Assembly: GCF_006438915.1 (NCBI RefSeq)
Contig: NZ_RCZE01000001.1
Location: forward strand, 358,325 to 422,324
Reading direction: 5' to 3'
Origin: Pseudomonas arsenicoxydans
Lineage (GTDB): Bacteria; Pseudomonadota; Gammaproteobacteria; Pseudomonadales; Pseudomonadaceae
Length of the DNA: 64,000 bases
Part shown: piece by piece, positions 55,386-64,000 of the stretch
Numbering within the stretch: position 1 is the stretch's first letter
Layout of the letters: each line of letters opens with the position of its first letter
Notes under the pieces: model-generated
The model's input: only the letters and a program-made list of their open reading frames with translations
Database searches by the model: none
What the model was told of the DNA's origin: nothing
Program-made: the position numbers and the translations under genes

Positions 55386-56249
55386 ATGGTGCACAGCATG
55401 ACCGCCTTCGCCCGCGTAGAAAAAGCCGGCACCCAAGGCACCCTGAGCTGGGAACTGCGCTCGGTCAACAGCCGCTACCTGGAGCCGCACTTGCGCCTGC
55501 CGGAATCCTTTCGGGATCTCGAAGGCGCAGTCCGCGAGGCCCTGCGCCAAGGCATTTCTCGGGGCAAGCTTGAATGCACCCTGCGCTTCACCGAAGAAAA
55601 CACCGACAAACCACTGCAAGTGGACCGCGAGCGCGCCGCGCAATTGGTCGCCGCTGCCGAGACGATTGCCAGCCTGATCAAGAATCCTGCGGCGCTCAAC
55701 CCGCTGGAAGTGCTGGCCTGGCCCGGCGTACTGGTGGGTGACGCCACTGACCCGCAAGCCTTGAATGCCGAAGCATTGGCGCTGTTCAACGAAGGCCTGC
55801 AAGAACTCAAGGCCGGCCGCGAGCGCGAAGGCGCGGAGCTGGCGCGGTTGATCAACGATCGCCTGACCTCCATTGAAGAAGACGTCATCACCCTGCGTGA
55901 ACTGGTTCCGCAGATGCTCGCCACCCAGCGCCAGAAAGTCCTCGACCGCTTCGCCGACATGAAGGCAGACCTCGACCCGCAGCGTCTGGAGCAGGAAATG
56001 GTCATGCTCGCGCAAAAGAGCGACGTCGCCGAAGAACTGGATCGCCTGAGCACTCACATCATTGAAGTTCGCCGGGTACTCAAATCCGGCGGCGCTGCTG
56101 GTCGGCGCCTGGACTTCCTGATGCAGGAACTCAACCGCGAAGCCAACACACTGGGCTCCAAAGCCTTCGACCCGCGCAGCACCCAGGCGGCGGTCAACCT
56201 CAAAGTGTTGATCGAGCAGATGCGCGAACAAGTGCAGAATATTGAGTAA
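55386..56249 (+). CDS. yicC: YicC-family endoribonuclease
   Basis: 287 residues from the ATG that begins the family N-terminus MVHSMTAFARVE, preceded by GAGGT. The C-terminal DUF1732 portion has the conserved KSDVAEELDRLSTHI and GRRLDFLMQELNREANTLGS. YicC has been shown in E. coli to be an endoribonuclease promoting turnover of a small RNA. It is followed by gmk at 12 bases, a conserved pair. Confidence 0.92.
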   Translation: MVHSMTAFARVEKAGTQGTLSWELRSVNSRYLEPHLRLPESFRDLEGAVREALRQGISRGKLECTLRFTEENTDKPLQVDRERAAQLVAAAETIASLIKNPAALNPLEVLAWPGVLVGDATDPQALNAEALALFNEGLQELKAGREREGAELARLINDRLTSIEEDVITLRELVPQMLATQRQKVLDRFADMKADLDPQRLEQEMVMLAQKSDVAEELDRLSTHIIEVRRVLKSGGAAGRRLDFLMQELNREANTLGSKAFDPRSTQAAVNLKVLIEQMREQVQNIE

Positions 56250-56882
<633 letters not shown>

Positions 56883-56899
56883 ACAGCACTTCCCAAAAC

Positions 56900-56932
56900 C
56901 GCTGCAAGGGCTTTACATTGGCACTTGCAGCG
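56900..56932. other. Perfect inverted repeat after gmk
   Basis: CGCTGCAAG (56900-56908) and CTTGCAGCG (56924-56932) pair across 15 bases. No T run follows, so it is not a standard terminator; it may be an RNA 3'-end stabiliser or a protein site before rpoZ. Confidence 0.5.
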
Positions 56933-57049
56933 CGTTGAAGGGCCTGGTCAAAAAATCAGCGCTTCCCTAATCGCTGGTGATTTTTTAAACTGTTCAGTCC
57001 GCTCGCCCACCCGGGCAGCGCGCATATTGCATTCGCTCCGAGGAATACC

Positions 57050-57313
57050 ATGGCCCGCGTAACCGTTGAAGACTGCCTGAACCACGTGGAAAACCGTTTT
57101 GAACTGGTCATGCTGTCCACCAAGCGTGCCCGTCAACTGGCCACCGGCGGCAAAGAGCCACTGGTTCAGTGGGAAAACGACAAGCCTACCGTTGTAGCGC
57201 TGCGTGAAATCGCTGAAGGCCTGATGAGCTACGAGTTCATCGCCAATGCTGAAATCGTCGAAGACGAACCGCTGTTCGCAGCGTTCGAGGACGAGTCCAA
57301 CGAGGCCGTCTAA
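57050..57313 (+). CDS. rpoZ: RNA polymerase omega subunit
   Basis: 87 residues beginning [20 protein letters not shown] with the conserved core [21 protein letters not shown]. Omega aids RNA polymerase assembly and forms one of the ppGpp binding sites, fitting its place before spoT. It lies 167 bases after gmk and 57 before spoT. Confidence 0.97.
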   Translation: MARVTVEDCLNHVENRFELVMLSTKRARQLATGGKEPLVQWENDKPTVVALREIAEGLMSYEFIANAEIVEDEPLFAAFEDESNEAV

Positions 57314-57370
57314 GCCTATGCCTGGTCGACGTAGCACGGCGCGGAGTCACAGCGAACGGCAGGAGTTATC

Positions 57371-59476
57371 ATGCCGAGCATAGACGCCCTCGCCGATCGC
57401 TTATCGACCTACCTCGGCAAGGACCAGGTCAATCTGGTCCGCCGAGCGTACTTCTACGCCGAACAAGCCCACGACGGTCAACGCCGCCGTAGCGGTGAGG
57501 CGTACGTCACGCACCCTCTTGCCGTGGCGAATATTCTTGCCGACATGCACATGGACCATCAGAGCCTGATGGCCGCGATGCTGCATGACGTGATCGAAGA
57601 CACCGGTATTGCCAAAGAAGCGCTGCAAGCGCAGTTCGGTGAAACCGTGGCCGAACTGGTCGACGGGGTCAGCAAACTGACCCAGATGAACTTCGAGACC
57701 AAAGCCGAAGCCCAGGCCGAAAACTTCCAGAAAATGGCCATGGCCATGGCGCGCGACATTCGCGTGATCCTGGTCAAGCTCGCTGACCGCCTGCACAACA
57801 TGCGCACGCTGGAAGTCCTGTCCGGCGAAAAGCGCCGGCGGATCGCCAAGGAAACCCTGGAAATCTATGCGCCCATTGCCAACCGGCTGGGCATGCACGC
57901 CATCCGCATAGAGTTCGAAGACCTCGGCTTCAAGGCCATGCACCCGATGCGTTCCGCGCGGATCAACCAGGCTGTCAAACGCGCCCGGGGCAACCGCAAG
58001 GAAATCGTCAACAAGATCGAAGAGTCCCTCAGCCACTGCCTGGCCGTCGACGGCATTCAGGGCGAGGTCAGCGGTCGCCAGAAACACCTCTACGGCATCT
58101 ACAAGAAAATGCGCGGCAAGCGCCGGGCTTTCAACGAGATCATGGACGTCTATGCGTTCCGGATCATCGTCGACAAGGTCGATACCTGCTACCGCGTGCT
58201 GGGTGCTGTGCATAATTTGTACAAACCGTTGCCGGGTCGCTTCAAGGATTACATCGCGATCCCCAAGGCCAACGGCTATCAGTCGCTGCACACCACGTTG
58301 TTCGGCATGCACGGCGTTCCGATCGAGATCCAGATCCGCACCCGTGAAATGGAAGAGATGGCCAACAACGGCATTGCCGCCCATTGGCTGTACAAATCCA
58401 GCGGCGACGAGCAGCCAAAAGGCACACATGCCCGCGCCCGCCAGTGGGTGAAAGGCGTGTTGGAAATGCAGCAACGCGCCGGCAACTCGCTGGAATTCAT
58501 CGAAAGCGTGAAGATCGACCTGTTCCCGGACGAGGTCTACGTGTTCACGCCCAAAGGCCGGATCATGGAGCTGCCCAAAGGCTCCACGGCGGTCGACTTC
58601 GCTTACGCGGTGCACACCGACGTGGGCAACAGCTGCATCGCCTGCCGGATCAATCGTCGCCTCGCACCGCTGTCCGAACCGCTGCAAAGCGGTTCCACGG
58701 TCGAGATCGTCAGCGCTCCCGGCGCGCGGCCGAACCCGGCATGGCTCAACTTTGTGGTCACCGGCAAGGCGCGGACGCACATCCGCCATGCGCTGAAACT
58801 GCAACGCCGCTCCGAGTCCATCAGCCTCGGCGAACGCCTGCTGAATAAGGTGCTGAACGGCTTCGACAGCTCCCTGGAAAAAGTCCAGCCTGAGCGCGTC
58901 ACGGCGATGCTTGCCGAGTACCGCCTCGAACTGATCGAAGACTTGCTGGAAGACATCGGCTTGGGTAATCGCATGGCTTATGTGGTCGCCCGCCGCTTGC
59001 TTGGCGAAGGCGAACAGTTGCCTAGCCCGGAAGGTCCGCTGGCGATTCGCGGCACCGAAGGCCTGGTCCTCAGTTACGCCAAGTGCTGCACGCCGATCCC
59101 GGGCGACCCGATTGTCGGGCACCTGTCTGCGGGCAAAGGCATGGTTGTGCACCTGGATAACTGCCGCAACATCAGCGAAATCCGCCACAACCCGGAAAAA
59201 TGCATCCAGCTCTCGTGGGCCAAGGATGTCACCGGCGAATTCAACGTCGAGCTGCGCGTCGAACTGGAACATCAGCGCGGCCTGATCGCCCTGCTGGCCA
59301 GCAGCGTCAACGCGGCCGACGGCAATATCGAAAAAATCAGCATGGACGAACGCGATGGTCGCATCAGCGTGGTCCAACTGGTGGTCAGCGTGCACGACCG
59401 CGTGCACCTGGCTCGCGTGATCAAGAAACTGCGTGCCTTGACCGGGGTGATTCGCATCACCCGCATGCGTGCGTAA
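57371..59476 (+). CDS. spoT: Bifunctional (p)ppGpp synthetase/hydrolase SpoT
   Basis: 701 residues. An HD hydrolase domain (about 20-200) with [15 protein letters not shown] and [10 protein letters not shown] is intact. The synthetase domain (about 220-340) has [26 protein letters not shown] and [18 protein letters not shown] domain follows ([20 protein letters not shown], about 390), then a Cys-rich helical region ([11 protein letters not shown]) and a C-terminal ACT domain. It makes and breaks (p)ppGpp in response to starvation. Normal length; AGGAG before the ATG. Confidence 0.97.
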   Translation: MPSIDALADRLSTYLGKDQVNLVRRAYFYAEQAHDGQRRRSGEAYVTHPLAVANILADMHMDHQSLMAAMLHDVIEDTGIAKEALQAQFGETVAELVDGVSKLTQMNFETKAEAQAENFQKMAMAMARDIRVILVKLADRLHNMRTLEVLSGEKRRRIAKETLEIYAPIANRLGMHAIRIEFEDLGFKAMHPMRSARINQAVKRARGNRKEIVNKIEESLSHCLAVDGIQGEVSGRQKHLYGIYKKMRGKRRAFNEIMDVYAFRIIVDKVDTCYRVLGAVHNLYKPLPGRFKDYIAIPKANGYQSLHTTLFGMHGVPIEIQIRTREMEEMANNGIAAHWLYKSSGDEQPKGTHARARQWVKGVLEMQQRAGNSLEFIESVKIDLFPDEVYVFTPKGRIMELPKGSTAVDFAYAVHTDVGNSCIACRINRRLAPLSEPLQSGSTVEIVSAPGARPNPAWLNFVVTGKARTHIRHALKLQRRSESISLGERLLNKVLNGFDSSLEKVQPERVTAMLAEYRLELIEDLLEDIGLGNRMAYVVARRLLGEGEQLPSPEGPLAIRGTEGLVLSYAKCCTPIPGDPIVGHLSAGKGMVVHLDNCRNISEIRHNPEKCIQLSWAKDVTGEFNVELRVELEHQRGLIALLASSVNAADGNIEKISMDERDGRISVVQLVVSVHDRVHLARVIKKLRALTGVIRITRMRA

Positions 59477-59501
59477 AGCCCACTCTTACAAGGAGTCATT
59501 C

Positions 59502-59882
59502 ATGACCAAGACTGTTATCACCAGCGACAAGGCCCCGGCCGCCATCGGTACTTACTCCCAGGCGATCAAGGCTGGCAACACCGTTTACATGTCGGGCCAG
59601 ATTCCTCTGGACCCAAAAACCATGGAACTGGTTGAAGGCTTCGAAGCCCAGACCGTCCAGGTGTTCGAGAACCTCAAAGCCGTGGCCGAAGCGGCCGGTG
59701 GTTCGTTCAAAGACATCGTCAAACTGAACATCTTCCTCACCGACCTGAGCCACTTCGCCAAGGTCAACGAGATCATGGGCAAGTACTTTGACCAGCCTTA
59801 CCCTGCTCGCGCCGCCATCGGCGTAGCCGCCCTGCCAAAGGGTTCGCAGGTTGAGATGGATGCCATTCTGGTCATCGAGTAA
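59502..59882 (+). CDS. ridA: RidA, 2-iminobutanoate/2-iminopropanoate deaminase
   Basis: 126 residues from the ATG with AAGGAG upstream. Core motifs are [28 protein letters not shown], and the catalytic Arg in [21 protein letters not shown], ending in the conserved Glu region. It detoxifies enamines released by PLP enzymes. This is the canonical RidA; the paralogue in the dad cluster is more divergent. Follows spoT by 25 bases (PA5338-PA5339 order). Confidence 0.95.
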   Translation: MTKTVITSDKAPAAIGTYSQAIKAGNTVYMSGQIPLDPKTMELVEGFEAQTVQVFENLKAVAEAAGGSFKDIVKLNIFLTDLSHFAKVNEIMGKYFDQPYPARAAIGVAALPKGSQVEMDAILVIE

Positions 59883-59889
59883 ACGTGCG

Positions 59890-59914
59890 GCGCAGCCTTC
59901 CAAAGGCTGCGCCG
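59890..59914 (+). terminator. Terminator of ridA
   Basis: GGCGCAGCCTT and AAGGCTGCGCC form a perfect 11-base stem with a three-base loop. The following GATCTTGTCTT is only moderately T-rich, so termination may be partial. Confidence 0.7.
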
Positions 59915-59938
59915 ATCTTGTCTTGAAAGGATTCCACC

Positions 59939-60679
59939 ATGCGCCACGCGCTAGCCCTCTCGCTGGTCGCCCTACTCTTGGGCGGTTGTGCCAGCAACCC
60001 TGCCGATCGTGATATCAGCGGCACCTGGATCAATCAGGTGGCGATTGACGCTGCCGCCAAAGGCGCTCCCCTGCGCGAAGCGCTCCAGGCCTATGGCCCG
60101 AACCTGGAATGGGACGTCAATACCAAGGCCGGTCAGACTCGCTACACCAACGGTTTTGAAAACGTCGACGGCAAGCTGCTGGGCGAAGAGTCCGGCGCAT
60201 GGAAGATCGAGTTTTATGGCAGTTCCGGTAGTGAGTTGAAACGCGACGGCAAGCAACTCCGCCAGGCTGCGTTCGATAGCGAACCCGCGCAGGTGTTCGA
60301 CCCTGCGCAGATCCAGGTACCGGAAGGTGCACCGGTGGGTGCGAGCTTCGAACGCGCGCTGTATACGGCGTACATGGGCGGTAGCTGGAATATTGTCAGC
60401 GGCCCGGGTGAAGGCAACACCGTGCAATTTCAGGCTGACGGCCAGGTTGCCGGCCTGCCCGGTGCAGACCGCTATGCCCTGTGCCTGGCGGGCGATTGCG
60501 CGTCGATGAGCGGCGGCAACGACAACATGTGGCTGCAACTGAACGGCCAGGGCAACACCTGGATCTTCGCGCGCAAGGGCAAGGAGCTGGAAATCTTCCA
60601 GGCGGTGAACACCGCACAGGCTGACGAAATGCCGCAGTTCACCCCGGGCGACCGCAAGTGGTTGCTGGAAAAGCAGTAA
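59939..60679 (+). CDS. Hypothetical lipoprotein
   Basis: 246 residues with a type II signal and lipobox LLGGC (Cys at 17). The mature protein has two similar-looking beta-rich parts. The first (about 25-110) has ISGTWINQVA and GAWKIEFYGSSG; the second (about 145-225) has YMGGSWNIVSG and NMWLQLNGQGNTWIF, so it may be an internal repeat. A disulphide is possible (CLAGDC). No named family recognised. AAAGGA precedes the ATG; terminator-like hairpin upstream. Confidence 0.75.
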   Translation: MRHALALSLVALLLGGCASNPADRDISGTWINQVAIDAAAKGAPLREALQAYGPNLEWDVNTKAGQTRYTNGFENVDGKLLGEESGAWKIEFYGSSGSELKRDGKQLRQAAFDSEPAQVFDPAQIQVPEGAPVGASFERALYTAYMGGSWNIVSGPGEGNTVQFQADGQVAGLPGADRYALCLAGDCASMSGGNDNMWLQLNGQGNTWIFARKGKELEIFQAVNTAQADEMPQFTPGDRKWLLEKQ

Positions 60680-60706
60680 CCCGATCTCAGCTACAACGAA
60701 GATCAA

Positions 60707-60797
60707 ATGTGGGAGCGGGCTTGCTCGCGAAGGGGCCGTAACATTCAACATCATCGTTGACTGTTACACCGCTTTCGCGAGCAAGCCCGCTCGCACA
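60707..60797. repeat. REPIN
   Basis: TGTGGGAGCGGGCTTGCTCG and its inverse (with one mismatch, GCTCGCAC) enclose CAACATCATCGTTGACTG, the same spacer as at 24342 and 38158. Between convergent genes. Confidence 0.88.
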
Positions 60798-60819
60798 TTT
60801 GGTTCAGGGTGACCGGAAG

Positions 60820-61677
60820 TCAGCAGCGGCCTTCGAGAATGGCGGCATAGCCTTCGCGATAGCTTGGGTACTTCGGCGTCCAGCCCAAGGCTTTGGCCCG
60901 CGCATTGCTGCAACGCTTGCTCCCCGTACGCCGTACGCTCGAGTCTTCATCCCACTCGGTCACGCCCAGGTACTCACGCAACCAGCCGACCACTTCGGCC
61001 AACGGTGCAGGCGCATCGTCGACGCCGATATAAACGTCATCCAGCGCCACACCACGACGATCCGCTTCCAGCAGATACGCCATCAACCCCGCCGCATCGT
61101 CCGCGTGAATGCGATTGCCGTACAACGGCGGATCGACTGCCACGCGATAACCGCGACGAACCTGCGTCAGCAGCCATTCGCGGCCCGGACCGTAAATGCC
61201 GGTCAAGCGCAGAATGCTCGCCGGGATGCCGCTTTGCAGTGCCACCTGCTCAGCCTCCAGCATCAAACGACCTGAATAGCCGGTTGCAATTGTCGGCGAC
61301 GACTCGTCGACCCACTCACCCTCCTGCTGGCCATACACACTGCTGCTGGAAACAAATAACAGCCGCTCCGGCACCTGGCCGTAGTCGTTCAGCCACTCCA
61401 GCACATGCTGCAAACCCTGCACATACGCAGCGCGATAACCGGCTTCATCGTGATCGGTAGCCGCCGCGCAATACACCAGGTAATCCACTGCGCCGATGGG
61501 CCAGGTCTCGGGACATTCTTCTTTGAACAAGTCCCCTGCGACACCAATGACACCCTCTGGCAGGCGTGAGACGTCGCGCCTCAGACCGTGCACCTCCCAT
61601 CCGGAAGCTACCAGTTGCGTGGCCAGGCGACTGCCGACATCACCGCAACCGGCGATCAAAACTGAGGGTGTGGACAT
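60820..61677 (-). CDS. SDR-family NAD(P)-dependent oxidoreductase (YeeZ-like epimerase fold)
   Basis: 285 residues. Dinucleotide site VLIAGCGDVGSRLATQL (GxGxxG at 10-15), the SSSVYGQQEGEWVDES stretch typical of extended SDR/epimerases with catalytic Ser and Tyr region, and RLTGIYGPGREWL. The substrate is unknown; homologues are annotated as sugar-nucleotide epimerase-like. Divergent from exbB with 189 bases between. Confidence 0.85.
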   Translation of the reverse strand: MSTPSVLIAGCGDVGSRLATQLVASGWEVHGLRRDVSRLPEGVIGVAGDLFKEECPETWPIGAVDYLVYCAAATDHDEAGYRAAYVQGLQHVLEWLNDYGQVPERLLFVSSSSVYGQQEGEWVDESSPTIATGYSGRLMLEAEQVALQSGIPASILRLTGIYGPGREWLLTQVRRGYRVAVDPPLYGNRIHADDAAGLMAYLLEADRRGVALDDVYIGVDDAPAPLAEVVGWLREYLGVTEWDEDSSVRRTGSKRCSNARAKALGWTPKYPSYREGYAAILEGRC

Positions 61678-61866
61678 CGAAAAACTCCCATCGGAAAGCC
61701 ACAGACTAGCGCCGACACAGGACGAGCGGCTAGTAATGCAGGAAAAAAAGAGACTCTATTACTTTTGTTAACAAGAATTAATTGCAATAATGCACGCCAC
61801 TTTTGTTCTCGGCCTCACGAGGCCTGGAAGAACATTAACCGTCTTTTTCTCTCAGGTCCGGCCAGC

Positions 61867-62847
61867 ATGACACGCAATCAATTCTCCGCTTCGCCAACCA
61901 AACGCCCTCGCGCCTGGAGCGCAGTGGCCGCTCTGCTGCTGAGCCTGATGCTCGCGCCAACCGCCGCTTTCGCTGATGCGCAAGCACCCGCCACGCCGGC
62001 TGCCGCCGCCGCTCCAGCTCCAGCTCCAGCTCCCGCCGATCACGCTACTCCTGTCGTTGCGCCAGTCGCGACCGATCCGGTTCAGGCGGTTGACGCTGCA
62101 GACGTTCCTGAAGTGCTCGAAGCCGACAACACCCTGGGCATGGCCCACGACCTGTCGCCGTGGGGCATGTACCAGAACGCCGATATTATCGTGAAAATCG
62201 TGATGATCGGCCTGGCCATTGCTTCGATCATCACCTGGACCATCTGGATCGCCAAAGGCTTGGAGCTGATGGGCGCCAAGCGTCGCCTGCGTACAGAAAT
62301 CGTCCACCTGAAAAAAGCCACCACCCTCAAAGAAGCCAGCGCAACAGCCACCCAGCAAGGCACCCTCGCCAACCTGTTGGTGCATGACGCCCTGGAAGAG
62401 ATGCGCCTGTCGGTCAACAGCCGCGAGAAAGAAGGCATCAAGGAGCGTGTTGCCTTCCGCCTCGAACGTCTGGTAGCGGCGTGCGGTCGCAACATGAGCA
62501 GCGGCACCGGCGTCCTCGCCACCATCGGTTCCACCGCGCCGTTCGTGGGTCTGTTTGGCACCGTATGGGGCATCATGAACAGCTTCATCGGCATCGCCAA
62601 AACCCAGACCACCAACCTCGCCGTTGTCGCACCCGGCATCGCCGAAGCCCTGTTGGCGACCGCACTGGGCCTGGTTGCCGCCATCCCGGCGGTGGTGATT
62701 TACAATGTCTTCGCGCGCTCCATCGCAGGTTATAAGGCTCAAGTGTCCGACGCTTCGGCTGAAGTCCTGCTGCTGGTCAGCCGTGACCTCGATCACCTGC
62801 CGACCACCGAGCGCTCCACGCAACCGCACATGGTCAAAGTAGGGTAA
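61867..62847 (+). CDS. exbB: Biopolymer transport protein ExbB
   Basis: 326 residues from the ATG at 61867. A long N-terminus includes a signal-like helix (ALLLSLMLAPTAAFA) and an Ala/Pro-rich stretch (about 40-80), typical of the longer pseudomonad form. The MotA/TolQ/ExbB core has three membrane segments with GVLATIGSTAPFVGLFGTVWG and LLATALGLVAAIPAVVIYN. With ExbD it uses the proton gradient to energise TonB. First gene of exbB-exbD-tonB. Confidence 0.95.
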   Translation: MTRNQFSASPTKRPRAWSAVAALLLSLMLAPTAAFADAQAPATPAAAAAPAPAPAPADHATPVVAPVATDPVQAVDAADVPEVLEADNTLGMAHDLSPWGMYQNADIIVKIVMIGLAIASIITWTIWIAKGLELMGAKRRLRTEIVHLKKATTLKEASATATQQGTLANLLVHDALEEMRLSVNSREKEGIKERVAFRLERLVAACGRNMSSGTGVLATIGSTAPFVGLFGTVWGIMNSFIGIAKTQTTNLAVVAPGIAEALLATALGLVAAIPAVVIYNVFARSIAGYKAQVSDASAEVLLLVSRDLDHLPTTERSTQPHMVKVG

Positions 62848-62853
62848 TCAGCC

Positions 62854-63282
62854 ATGGGCTTGCATTTGAAAGAAGGCGCAGACGACGATCTGGCCGAGAA
62901 CCACGAAATCAACGTCACGCCGTTTATCGACGTGATGCTGGTGCTGTTGATCATCTTCATGGTGGCCGCCCCGCTGGCCACCGTGGACATCAAGGTCGAC
63001 CTGCCCGCCTCCACCGCCAAGCCGGCGCCACGCCCGGAGAAACCGGTGTTCCTCAGCGTCAAGGCTGACCAGCGCCTGTTCCTCGGCGAAGACGAAGTGA
63101 AGGCCGAAGCTCTCGGCGCGACGCTGGACGCCAAGACCCAGGGCAAGAAAGACACGACGATCTTCTTCCAGGCCGATAAAGGCGTGGATTACGGCGACTT
63201 GATGAGCGTGATGGACAACCTGCGCTCCGCCGGTTACCTGAAGGTGGGTCTGGTCGGGCTTGAGTCGGCAGTCAAGAAATGA
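62854..63282 (+). CDS. exbD: Biopolymer transport protein ExbD
   Basis: 142 residues with one N-terminal membrane segment containing the essential Asp (NVTPFIDVMLVLLIIFMVA) and a periplasmic domain. It is six bases after exbB and overlaps tonB by four (ATGA). Confidence 0.96.
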   Translation: MGLHLKEGADDDLAENHEINVTPFIDVMLVLLIIFMVAAPLATVDIKVDLPASTAKPAPRPEKPVFLSVKADQRLFLGEDEVKAEALGATLDAKTQGKKDTTIFFQADKGVDYGDLMSVMDNLRSAGYLKVGLVGLESAVKK

Positions 63283-64000
63283 TCACGACGCGCCATAAGT
63301 TGACGCGTTACAGCGGGAGCCTGGCCGTGGTGCTGGGCGTCCACGCACTGGCCATCGCGCTGGCGCTGAACTGGACGTCGCGGCCCCCGGTCGAGCTGCC
63401 ACCGCTGGCCATGATGGTTGAGCTGGCACCGGTTCCGGCACCACCACCGCCGGCACCGCCGAAGGTCATCACGCCGCCGCAGCCACCAGCCCCGGTGGAG
63501 GAGTTGCCGATCCCGAAACTGGCTGAAGCGCCGAAAGCCGAGATTGCCGTGCCCAAGCCGGTCAAACCCAAGCCAAAGCCGCAACCGCCCAAGCCAGTGG
63601 AGAAGAAGCCGGAGCCGCCGAAGGAAAAGCCGTCCGAGGCAAAACCGAGCGACGCGCAACCGACTCAGGCACCGACCGAAAAATCCGCACAACCGGCACC
63701 CGGTCCATCGCCGGCGCAGCAGGCTGCCAAGGCTAGCTGGGAAGGCACTTTGCTTGCTCACCTGGGCAAGTACAAAAAGTACCCGGCCAGTGCGCAGAAT
63801 CGGGGCAAGGAAGGCATGAACCGCCTGCGCTTCGTCGTCGATGGTCAAGGTAATGTGTTGTCCTTCGAACTGGTCAGCCAATCTGGCGCTGCCGATCTGG
63901 ACCGGGCCACCCTGGAAATGATCCGCCGCGCCCAGCCGCTGCCCAAGCCACCGGCCGACATGCTCACCAATGGCACTATCGAAATCACTGCACCGTTCGT
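63279..64000 (+). CDS. tonB: Energy transducer TonB (3' end outside window)
   Basis: 240 residues are visible, and the window ends within the C-terminal domain. An N-terminal membrane anchor (SLAVVLGVHALAIALAL) is followed by a long Pro-Glu and Pro-Lys rod (about 45-150) and the start of the TonB_C domain (YPASAQNRGKEGMNRLRFVV). It couples ExbBD to outer-membrane receptors for siderophores and vitamin B12. Its start overlaps the exbD stop by four bases. Probably lacks only the last few residues. Confidence 0.93.
   Translation, partial: MITTRHKLTRYSGSLAVVLGVHALAIALALNWTSRPPVELPPLAMMVELAPVPAPPPPAPPKVITPPQPPAPVEELPIPKLAEAPKAEIAVPKPVKPKPKPQPPKPVEKKPEPPKEKPSEAKPSDAQPTQAPTEKSAQPAPGPSPAQQAAKASWEGTLLAHLGKYKKYPASAQNRGKEGMNRLRFVVDGQGNVLSFELVSQSGAADLDRATLEMIRRAQPLPKPPADMLTNGTIEITAPF

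Noticed and set aside
61740..61800. Possible Fur box before exbB (A/T-rich AATTGCAATAATGC stretch)
   Set aside because: Expected on biological grounds, but the match to the 19-base consensus is too weak to annotate.

Overview
The window is a 64-kb stretch of a GC-rich gammaproteobacterial chromosome, almost certainly a Pseudomonas of the P. fluorescens group. Three things support this. The gene order from the LysR/MATE/GGDEF-EAL/rep/xpt/cyc/pauR/dadX/dadA/lrp block through rpmG-rpmB, radC, coaBC, dut, algC, argB, pyrE, crc, rph, yicC, gmk, rpoZ, spoT and ridA is the one I recall from P. aeruginosa PAO1 (about PA5293 to PA5339). Crc is a Pseudomonas regulator. Intergenic spaces are filled with the short palindromes (REP/REPIN, core GTGGGAGCGGGCTTGCTCG) typical of fluorescent pseudomonads.

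Region 1 (1-14545) is the accessory part of most interest: ten tightly packed + strand genes, the first cut by the window edge. They encode an SrfB-like actin-fold ATPase, an SrfC-like P-loop GTPase, an inner-membrane linker protein, two von Willebrand A (vWA) proteins, a two-gene LolCDE/MacB-type ABC transporter, a SUMF1-type protein with a long C-terminal extension and two coiled-coil lipoproteins. Many neighbours overlap by a few bases, so they look co-translated. Together they look like an envelope-spanning machine of unknown purpose. It ends in a 246-bp tandem duplication that copied the tail of the last vWA gene plus half a REPIN.

Region 2 (14934-24322) holds a chemoreceptor, a LysR regulator, a MATE pump, a GGDEF-EAL c-di-GMP protein, Rep helicase and xanthine phosphoribosyltransferase. 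Region 3 (24451-40359) is mostly amino-acid and polyamine catabolism: a CoA hydrolase/transferase, cytochrome c5, the PauR-type repressor, D-Ala/L-Ala catabolism (dadX, ridA-like, dadA and the divergent Lrp/DadR regulator), a gamma-glutamylputrescine oxidase-like flavoenzyme and a PauC/KauB-type aldehyde dehydrogenase. Interspersed are a MocR regulator, a phospholipase-D-like lipoprotein and an MFS transporter.

Region 4 (40550-48267) is core: L33 and L28, a peptide-type binding protein, RadC, CoaBC, Dut, AlgC and ArgB. Region 5 (48458-50793) is a small island inserted between argB and pyrE. It carries a zinc-ribbon protein and a two-gene, AbiE-like (type IV toxin-antitoxin) pair, visibly more A+T-rich, with an unusually regular array of three inverted repeats, spaced exactly 33 bp centre to centre, over its promoter. 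Region 6 (50850-64000) is core again: pyrE and crc (divergent), gltS, rph, yicC, gmk, rpoZ, spoT, ridA, a lipoprotein, an SDR enzyme, and exbB-exbD-tonB, with tonB cut by the right edge. I see no rRNA, tRNA, CRISPR array, prophage or transposase gene.
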